A stretch of 64,000 bases of DNA, from contig NZ_QULW01000011.1 of assembly GCF_003481825.1 (NCBI RefSeq), forward strand, positions 58,365 to 122,364, in the 5' to 3' direction. The notes under the pieces are model-generated. The model saw nothing but the letters and a program-made list of their open reading frames with translations, was not told where the DNA came from and made no database searches. This DNA is from Clostridium sp. OM02-18AC. Its GTDB lineage: Bacteria; Bacillota; Clostridia; Lachnospirales; Lachnospiraceae. The stretch's first letter is position 1, and the number at the start of each line of letters is the position of its first letter. This document shows, piece by piece, positions 57,895 to 64,000 of this stretch. The position numbers and the translations under genes are program-made.

Positions 57895-59814
57895 ATGGCA
57901 GTCAGAGATAAGAAAAAGCAGACGGAAACCGGCTTTATCACCGCCGGTGACCGTTATCTCTTCGGAGAAGGCACCCACTATGAGATCTATAACAAGCTCG
58001 GTGCACACCCGAAAACCTATGAGGGGAAAGACGGCTATTATTTTGCGGTCTGGGCTCCTCATGCCGCATCCGTCAGTGTTGTGGGCGACTTCAACAACTG
58101 GGATCCGGATGCCTGCCCGATGCAGGTACTGGAAACCTCCGGTATTTACGAACGTTTCATTCCAGGCATCAAGCCGGGAGAGCTTTATAAATTTGCCATC
58201 ACGACCCAGACCGGCAAAGTCATCTTCAAGGCCGATCCTTTTGCCCAGTACGCAGAATACCGGCCTGGTACAGCTTCCATCACCGCCTTTCACGACTCCT
58301 TCCGCTGGAGCGATGCTTCCTGGATACAGAAACGGGAAAGCACCAATCCGCGTGAAGCGGCCATGAGCATTTATGAGGTGCATCTGGGGTCCTGGAAAAA
58401 GAAAAACCGCCCGGAAAAAGATGGTTACTATACCTATAAAGAGGCAGCCGCAGAGCTCGCCGCTTACGTCAAAGACATGGGCTACACCCACGTGGAGCTC
58501 ATGGGTATTGCCGAACATCCTTACGACGGCTCCTGGGGTTATCAGGTAACCGGCTATTATGCCCCGACCTCCCGTTACGGCACGCCGGAGGAGTTTAAAT
58601 ATTTTGTCAACTACATGCACAAAAAAGGCATCGGCGTCATTCTGGACTGGGTGCCGGCACACTTCCCGCGGGATGCACACGGTCTTGCAGACTTCGACGG
58701 ACAGCCCCTCTTTGAGTACCCGGACCCACGAAAAGGCGAGCATCCGGACTGGGGCACCAAAGTTTTCAACTATGAAAAGCACGAGGTTTCCAACTTCCTG
58801 ATCGCCAACGCGCTCTACTGGATCGAGCAGTTCCATGTAGACGGTCTGCGTGTCGATGCGGTTGCCTCCATGCTCTATCTGGACTATGGCCGCAAAGACG
58901 GCGAGTGGGTTGCCAACCAGTACGGCGGCAACCAGAACCTGGAAGCCATCGAATTTTTCCGCCATTTAAACAGCATTGTCATGCAGCGCGGTCACGGTGC
59001 CATGGTCATTGCTGAGGAATCCACTGCATGGCCTCTTGTCACTCATGATCCGAAGGAAGGCGGACTGGGCTTTACCTTCAAGTGGAATATGGGCTGGATG
59101 CATGATTTCCTTGAATACATGAAGCTGGACCCGTACTTCCGCAAATTCAACCACCACAAGATGACCTTCGGTCTTACCTACTTTAACAGCGAAAACTTTA
59201 TCCTGGTACTCTCCCACGATGAAGTCGTTCACTTAAAATGCTCCATGATCAACAAGATGCCGGGTCTCTTCGGAGATAAATTTGCAAACCTGAAAGCCGG
59301 TTACACCTTTATGCTGGGGCATCCGGGCAAAAAGCTTCTCTTCATGGGACAGGATTTCGGTCAGCTCCACGAGTGGGACGAAAAGGTCAGCCTGGACTGG
59401 CACCTGACCGAGGAAGATCTGCACAGCAACCTGCAGCATTATGTGCGGGACCTGTTACATATTTATCAGAACTATCCGGCACTTTATGAAGCCGACGATG
59501 ACTGGGACGGCTTCTACTGGATCAATGCCAACGACGGTGACCGCAGCATCTACAGCTTTGTGCGCTATGCGAGAAACCACAAAAAGAGCCTGCTGTTCGT
59601 ATGCAACTTTACTCCGGTGGCCCGTCCGGATTACCGGGTCGGCGTTCCGAAGCGCGGCAATTATACGCTGATCCTGGATAATGATCACGGTGCCTACAAA
59701 ACAGGCGAAAAAGCTCCTGTTTTCAAGGCCGTAAAATCCGAATGCGATGGACAGCCATACTCCGTATCCCTGCCGCTTCCGGCATACGGAACTGCGATTC
59801 TCCGCTTCTCCTGA
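57895..59814 (+). CDS. glgB: 1,4-alpha-glucan branching enzyme
   Basis: Adds alpha-1,6 branches to glycogen. The 639-aa protein has an N-terminal CBM48 domain (about 30-120), a TIM barrel with nucleophile Asp321 (GLRVDAVA), acid/base Glu374 (VIAEES) and Asp442 (LSHDEVV), and a C-terminal beta domain. The usual DEVVHGKRSL after the last Asp reads HLKCSM here, a mild divergence near the active site. It starts four bases after the GH13 gene. The glgC/glgA genes are not in this window. Confidence 0.95.
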   Translation: MAVRDKKKQTETGFITAGDRYLFGEGTHYEIYNKLGAHPKTYEGKDGYYFAVWAPHAASVSVVGDFNNWDPDACPMQVLETSGIYERFIPGIKPGELYKFAITTQTGKVIFKADPFAQYAEYRPGTASITAFHDSFRWSDASWIQKRESTNPREAAMSIYEVHLGSWKKKNRPEKDGYYTYKEAAAELAAYVKDMGYTHVELMGIAEHPYDGSWGYQVTGYYAPTSRYGTPEEFKYFVNYMHKKGIGVILDWVPAHFPRDAHGLADFDGQPLFEYPDPRKGEHPDWGTKVFNYEKHEVSNFLIANALYWIEQFHVDGLRVDAVASMLYLDYGRKDGEWVANQYGGNQNLEAIEFFRHLNSIVMQRGHGAMVIAEESTAWPLVTHDPKEGGLGFTFKWNMGWMHDFLEYMKLDPYFRKFNHHKMTFGLTYFNSENFILVLSHDEVVHLKCSMINKMPGLFGDKFANLKAGYTFMLGHPGKKLLFMGQDFGQLHEWDEKVSLDWHLTEEDLHSNLQHYVRDLLHIYQNYPALYEADDDWDGFYWINANDGDRSIYSFVRYARNHKKSLLFVCNFTPVARPDYRVGVPKRGNYTLILDNDHGAYKTGEKAPVFKAVKSECDGQPYSVSLPLPAYGTAILRFS

Positions 59815-59950
59815 GACGCTGCTTTGGCAAACGGCTTCTTTCAGCACCAGACAGCTCCTGTGCAAAAGAAATAATACGTCTAATATTTCGTTAAATAATT
59901 ATCAAAAAGTTGGTGACATTCTTCCAGCTTTGTAGTAAAATAGGAACCGA

Positions 59951-59980
59951 CGTAATTGTGAAAATGCAGTAACCGTTACG
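59951..59980. repeat. Palindromic intergenic element (glgB-kinase gap)
   Basis: CGTAATTGTGAAAATGCAGT followed by AACCGTTACG. The right arm and centre match the copy at 41254-41282. It lies between glgB and the kinase gene. Confidence 0.65.
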
Positions 59981-60055
59981 TACAGCCTACCTGGTGATCC
60001 GGTTATCAACCTGTCGGCAAGCATCAGCATCATAAATAAGGAAGGAGAGTTTCGT

Positions 60056-60808
60056 ATGGCAAGAGAGTTAATATCCAAAAACGCGACCAAAAGTGTCTAT
60101 CGCGATGGCGATAAAGCGGTAAAAGTGTTCTGCAAGGGCTTCCCAAAAGCAGAGGTTTTAAACGAAGCTTTGATCAACGCACGTGTTGAAGCCATTGGCG
60201 GCATCAACATCCCGTCCATCCAGGCAGTTTCTGTCGAGGAAGACGGCTGCTGGTCCATTACCAGGGACTACATCGAAGGTAAGACACTCAAAGAGCTTAT
60301 GGCGGAGAACCCGGATAAGCGCGACGAATATCTGAATCAGATGGTTGAACTGCAGCTGATGATTCATTCCAAGACCTGTCCATTACTGAACAAGTTAAAA
60401 GACAAAATGGCGCGGCAGATCTCTGAGATGGAAGAATTAGATCCCGTCAACCGTTACGATCTTCTTACCCGCCTTGACAGCACTCCAAAGCACGCCAAAC
60501 TGTGCCACGGAGACTTCCAGCCGGACAACATCATCGTAAAAGAAGACGGCACCATGTATGTGGTTGACTGGGTTCACGCAGCCCAGGGCAATGCCAGCGC
60601 AGATGTAGCCAGAACCTATCTTCTGTTCTGCCTGACCGATCAGGCAGCAGCGGAAAAGTACATGGATCTCTTCTGTGAAAAGACCAGTACCGCCAAACGC
60701 TATGTACAGCAGTGGCTGCCTCTGGTAGCTGCGGCACAGCTCACGAAGAAACGTCCGGAAGAAAAGGAACTGCTTCAAAGCTGGCTGAATGTATGTGATT
60801 ACCAGTAG
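60056..60808 (+). CDS. Aminoglycoside phosphotransferase-fold kinase
   Basis: Protein-kinase-like small-molecule kinase, 250 aa. The N-lobe has AVKVFCKGFPKAEVLNEALI with the conserved Lys, the hinge YIEGKTLKELM, and the catalytic loop CHGDFQPDNIIV with VVDWVHAAQGNASADVARTYLL (Asp of the metal site). Substrates of such genomic APH-like proteins are mostly unknown; this is unlikely to be a resistance gene. AGGAGAG precedes the ATG. It has its own terminator, so it may stand alone. Confidence 0.85.
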   Translation: MARELISKNATKSVYRDGDKAVKVFCKGFPKAEVLNEALINARVEAIGGINIPSIQAVSVEEDGCWSITRDYIEGKTLKELMAENPDKRDEYLNQMVELQLMIHSKTCPLLNKLKDKMARQISEMEELDPVNRYDLLTRLDSTPKHAKLCHGDFQPDNIIVKEDGTMYVVDWVHAAQGNASADVARTYLLFCLTDQAAAEKYMDLFCEKTSTAKRYVQQWLPLVAAAQLTKKRPEEKELLQSWLNVCDYQ

Positions 60809-60820
60809 GTTAAAAAGAAG

Positions 60821-60853
60821 AGGGTCTTGCCGATTGCGGTAAGACCCTTTTTG
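60821..60853 (+). terminator. Terminator after the kinase gene
   Basis: AGGGTCTT (60821-60828) and AAGACCCT (60841-60848) arms with a T-run. It is 13 nt past the stop codon. Confidence 0.85.
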
Positions 60854-60946
60854 ATATATACTTAAAGAAACACCGCTGCCAGGTCACAAGACTCCGGCAG
60901 CAAAACCGGATGCAGGCATCTGCATCCCACATCAAAGGAGGACTCC

Positions 60947-61642
60947 ATGCAGACCATTTTAGTATGTGACGACGACAAAGAGATCGTCGATGCGATAGAT
61001 ATTTACTTAACCGGAGAAGGCTTCCGCATCTTAAAAGCCTACGACGGCTACGATGCCTTAAAAATTTTAGAGACCGAACACGCCGATCTGATGATCATCG
61101 ACGTCATGATGCCAGGACTGGACGGCATCCGTACCACGTTAAAGGTGCGGGAGACCAGCAGCATTCCCATCATCATCCTCTCCGCGAAATCCGAGGATTC
61201 CGACAAGATCCTCGGCTTAAACATCGGTGCGGACGACTATCTTTCCAAACCGTTCAACCCGTTAGAACTGGTGGCCCGGGTCAAATCGCAGCTGCGCCGC
61301 TACACCCAGCTTGGCAACATGAACCAGGGCAGCAACGAAAACATTTACAAATGCGGCGGACTCACCATCAACGATGACACCAAGGAAGTATTTGTCGATG
61401 ATGAGCCCATCAAACTGACTCCGATCGAGTACAACATTCTTCTGCTGCTGACCAAAAACGCCGGAAAAGTCTTCTCCATCGACGAGATCTACAAGCAGAT
61501 CTGGAACGAAGAAGCCATCGGCGCAGACAACACCGTCGCCGTACATATCCGCCATATCCGCGAAAAAATCGAGATCAACCCGCGGGAACCGCGCTACTTA
61601 AAGGTAGTCTGGGGTGTCGGTTACAAGATTGAGAAACAGTAG
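60947..61642 (+). CDS. OmpR/PhoB-family response regulator
   Basis: Receiver domain (1-120) with Asp8/Asp9, phosphoacceptor Asp52 (MIIDVMMPG), Ser/Thr in LSAKSED and Lys in SKPFNP. A trans-activation winged helix follows (about 135-230), with LTPIEYNILLLLTKNAGKVFS and VAVHIRHIREKIE. AAGGAGG lies seven bases before the ATG. It starts a two-gene operon with the histidine kinase 9 bp downstream. Confidence 0.97.
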   Translation: MQTILVCDDDKEIVDAIDIYLTGEGFRILKAYDGYDALKILETEHADLMIIDVMMPGLDGIRTTLKVRETSSIPIIILSAKSEDSDKILGLNIGADDYLSKPFNPLELVARVKSQLRRYTQLGNMNQGSNENIYKCGGLTINDDTKEVFVDDEPIKLTPIEYNILLLLTKNAGKVFSIDEIYKQIWNEEAIGADNTVAVHIRHIREKIEINPREPRYLKVVWGVGYKIEKQ

Positions 61643-61651
61643 GAGCTGCCC

Positions 61652-63964
61652 ATGAGACTAAAAGATTATTCCATGCGGATCAAGAAAAACATTGCAGTAT
61701 TCCTGCACATCTTGTTTTTGTTTATGGCGGTGCTTTCCATCAGTGTCATGTACTTAAACACCAGCATCGGCTCTGGTCTCTCCTGGATCCTGGACCGCCG
61801 CTACGATGACTCTGCCGCCTTCCGGGATCAGTTCCAGGAAGATCTGGACCACGTTTTCAAATACGTTGCCTACCGGGACGTATTCGAGACTGACGGCAGC
61901 CTGGATCTTTCCAAAGAAATGTTTGCTGTCAGCCGCGACAACGGTCCGGAGATCACCTATACCCTGGAAGAAGTCCTGCGCTATGCCAAAAGCCAGGGAT
62001 TTTATTTAAACGATCAGTTTGAAGTCGTCAACGACCTTTTCATCTATGACGATGCTTCCACGGCAAGGGATCAGGTCGTATACTGGCGTGCCTACGATCC
62101 CAATGCCACATTAAAAGAGCCGGGCGACGCCTTTTCCTCTCTCCTGGATCTTTCCAAAGAAGTGTTAAACTGTCTGAGCGAATACTACATTGTAAACTAC
62201 CGGCTGCTCTCCAATCCATCCAATTTCAAATTTCGGATCACCTATCTGGACGATGACATCGTAGTTTCTGAGTATTCCAATGTCGGCGACCTAACCGATG
62301 CCCAGCTAAAATCCATGGGACGCTACTGCTCGGTAGACAGCAGTTCCATTCTCATCGACAACAATCTGGATGAACTTCCGAAAAATGTCATGTCCCAGCT
62401 GGAACAGCTGAATGTAAACGATGCAGACCGCTACCATATGACGGTTGCCGTCGATACCCACTACGATGCCGACGACAGCTACGCCAAACAGGCCGCCGAT
62501 TACCGGCACCTGCGCGGACGTTTCGTAGAAGCCATGTTTGGTCTGGCGCTTGGTATCATCGGCTGCCTGATCACCTTATATTACCTGATCCTGGTATCCG
62601 GATACCGCACGGAAGAGCGCACCAATCCATATCTGCACGGTTTCGATATGATCACCACCGAAAGCGGCATTCTTCTGACCGCTGTCAGTACCATGTTCAT
62701 GCTGTTCCTCGCAGAAAAAATTGGCTATCCATTAATCCACCTGATAACACAGAGCGATGCCTGGAGTTTTTCTGAGCGGATGCTGCGTGCCATGATCGTT
62801 TACGGCTGCTGCATGGTCGGTGCATTCAGTATGCTGCGGCGTTATAAGAGCCGCCAGCTCTGGAGCAACAGTATGCTCCATCACGTGCAGGAAAATCTGA
62901 ATCTGTACTTTGCGGACCGGACTTATTCCCGAAGACTGTTCTGCCTGTTTCTTGCATTTATTGCCGCACAGACGCTGGGAATCAGCATTATTTTTATCTG
63001 CGTATGCTTCCGTTCCCATACCGCTGCACAGCTTATTGGCATTCTCGGCTTCCTGTTCGTGGTCATTCTGGATTATCAGACCTTCCACCGTCTGTTTTTG
63101 CAGTCCCGTCAGGAAGACCAGATCGCAGATGCGATTGAAAAAATTGCAGGCGGCGATACCAGCTACCAGATGAATCTGGCCGGACTCGATGGCAAGGAAT
63201 TAAAAGTCGGCAACATGATCAACAGCATCGGAACCGGACTGGAGCGTGCCCTTCAGGAGCAGGTGAAAAGTGAGCGTTTAAAAGCCGACCTGATCACCAA
63301 CGTCTCCCACGACATTAAGACACCGCTTACTTCTATTATTAACTATGTAGACCTGTTAAAACGGGAACAGATTCCAGGCGAACGGGCTCAGGAATACTTA
63401 AAAGTCCTGGACCAGAAGTCCCAACGGCTGAAGAACCTGACCGAAGACCTGGTCGAGGCCTCCAAAGCAAGCTCCGGCAACGTCAAGCTGGAGATGACAA
63501 CCCTCGATCTGGTCGAGATGATCTGGCAGACCAACGGAGAATTTGAAGAGAAATTTGCCACCCGTAATCTGGAACTGGTTTCCACGCTTCCGGAAAGCAG
63601 CATCCTCATTGAGGCAGACGGCCGCCATCTGTGGCGTGTCCTCGAAAATGTTTACAACAACGCATTCAAATACGCGATGGAACACACCCGCGTCTACACC
63701 GATCTGGAACAGAACGACGACAAGGTTTACTTCACGATCAAAAACATCTCTGCAAACCCGTTAAACGTGCAGGGGGAAGAACTCACCGAGCGTTTCGTCC
63801 GCGGCGATGTTTCCCGCACTACCGAGGGAAGCGGTCTTGGTCTTTCCATCGCCCAGAGCCTGACAAAGCTTCAGGGCGGAACCTTTGAGATCCTGATCGA
63901 CGGGGATCTGTTTAAGGTGCGCGTGGGATTTGGAATTAAAGAAAGGGGCTGTGAAAAAACATAG
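61652..63964 (+). CDS. Membrane histidine kinase with large sensor region
   Basis: The 770-aa protein is coupled to the response regulator. An N-terminal helix (about 13-35) is followed by an extracytoplasmic region of about 260 residues with no domain I recognise. Four or so further helices follow (about 295-315, 340-362, 380-400, 430-475). The kinase core has the phosphoacceptor His553 in NVSHDIKTPLTSIINY, the N box ENVYNNAFKYAM, and G box GSGLGLSIAQS. The multi-helix transmembrane block is larger than in typical PhoR-like kinases. The signal is unknown. Confidence 0.92.
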   Translation: MRLKDYSMRIKKNIAVFLHILFLFMAVLSISVMYLNTSIGSGLSWILDRRYDDSAAFRDQFQEDLDHVFKYVAYRDVFETDGSLDLSKEMFAVSRDNGPEITYTLEEVLRYAKSQGFYLNDQFEVVNDLFIYDDASTARDQVVYWRAYDPNATLKEPGDAFSSLLDLSKEVLNCLSEYYIVNYRLLSNPSNFKFRITYLDDDIVVSEYSNVGDLTDAQLKSMGRYCSVDSSSILIDNNLDELPKNVMSQLEQLNVNDADRYHMTVAVDTHYDADDSYAKQAADYRHLRGRFVEAMFGLALGIIGCLITLYYLILVSGYRTEERTNPYLHGFDMITTESGILLTAVSTMFMLFLAEKIGYPLIHLITQSDAWSFSERMLRAMIVYGCCMVGAFSMLRRYKSRQLWSNSMLHHVQENLNLYFADRTYSRRLFCLFLAFIAAQTLGISIIFICVCFRSHTAAQLIGILGFLFVVILDYQTFHRLFLQSRQEDQIADAIEKIAGGDTSYQMNLAGLDGKELKVGNMINSIGTGLERALQEQVKSERLKADLITNVSHDIKTPLTSIINYVDLLKREQIPGERAQEYLKVLDQKSQRLKNLTEDLVEASKASSGNVKLEMTTLDLVEMIWQTNGEFEEKFATRNLELVSTLPESSILIEADGRHLWRVLENVYNNAFKYAMEHTRVYTDLEQNDDKVYFTIKNISANPLNVQGEELTERFVRGDVSRTTEGSGLGLSIAQSLTKLQGGTFEILIDGDLFKVRVGFGIKERGCEKT

Positions 63965-64000
63965 CCTATAAAAAAGAAGGACCAAGGGTTCATAATGAAT
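63965..64000 (+). other. Possible start of the next gene
   Basis: After the kinase stop, AGAAGG lies before an ATG at 63995-63997 near the window end. Only two codons are visible. Too little remains to call a product. Confidence 0.2.

Noticed and set aside
43..63964. CRISPR arrays, tRNA and rRNA genes
   Set aside because: I looked for regularly spaced repeats, cloverleaf-like segments and rRNA signatures and saw none; no software search was possible.

Overview
The window reads as chromosomal DNA from an anaerobic, endospore-forming Firmicute, most likely family Lachnospiraceae. Three things point there: the conserved hup-rqcP-yabP-yabQ-divIC-spoIIE-tilS-hpt-ftsH block; sporulation genes (yabP, yabQ, spoIIE, a yyaC-type gene); and several small protein families I associate with Lachnospiraceae (the 88-aa and 85-aa proteins, DUF5711, DUF6382-FHA, DUF5702). 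This taxonomic call is inference from gene content. I saw no rRNA, tRNA, CRISPR array, insertion sequence or prophage. Genes are tightly packed and mostly on the minus strand up to about 55 kb, then on the plus strand.

Layout. 1-6.5 kb (minus): hup, rqcP, yabP, yabQ, divIC, a short spoIIE, tilS, hpt and the 5' part of ftsH. 6.5-12.7 kb (minus): a GH13 glycogen-debranching homologue that has lost its catalytic residues, exoA, a sugar nucleotidyltransferase, signal peptidase I and prs. 12.7-16.5 kb (minus): helicase-loader genes dnaC/dnaI and dnaD, a cluster of DnaA boxes, and murC. 16.7-20.3 kb (plus): a class A penicillin-binding protein with a long coiled-coil tail and a small membrane protein. 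20.3-26.8 kb (minus): queT with a long structured leader, a YitT-type protein, an M20 peptidase/amidohydrolase with a YfcC-type transporter, and a LysR regulator with a small partner gene. 26.9-33.8 kb: a DNA glycosylase, aroK, a flavin reductase, a CBS-DRTGG pyrophosphatase, a ROK glucokinase and transketolase. 33.9-42.9 kb: cell-envelope and sporulation-type proteins (DUF5711, an MPN-like/LysM protein, YyaC, two membrane proteins of unknown role), mtnN, murG and a HIT protein. 43.1-55.0 kb (minus): a rhomboid protease and a full Tad/Flp pilus locus. 55.3-64 kb (plus): a small conserved protein, an ArsR regulator, a DUF2508 protein, two active GH13 enzymes (alpha-amylase type and GlgB), an aminoglycoside phosphotransferase-fold kinase, and a two-component system.

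How the genes fit together. The Tad locus runs in transcription order: prepilin peptidase, TadZ, CpaF ATPase, TadB, TadC (with an extracellular Ig-like domain), Flp1 pilin, DUF5702 protein, TadE-like protein with a Cys/His-rich tail, second peptidase, small pseudopilin, FHA protein. Sugar storage genes sit in two places, around 6.5-10 kb and 56-60 kb. Cell-wall synthesis is represented by murC, murG and the penicillin-binding protein.

The observations I rate highest are: the GH13 homologue in which all three catalytic acids are replaced; a family of short palindromic elements (arms close to GTAACTGT / ACAGTTAC) scattered between genes across the window; the DnaA-box cluster upstream of dnaD; the structured RNA leader of queT; an inactive MPN-like domain joined to LysM; a SpoIIE without its membrane domain; and an exact 60-bp direct repeat upstream of the HIT gene.
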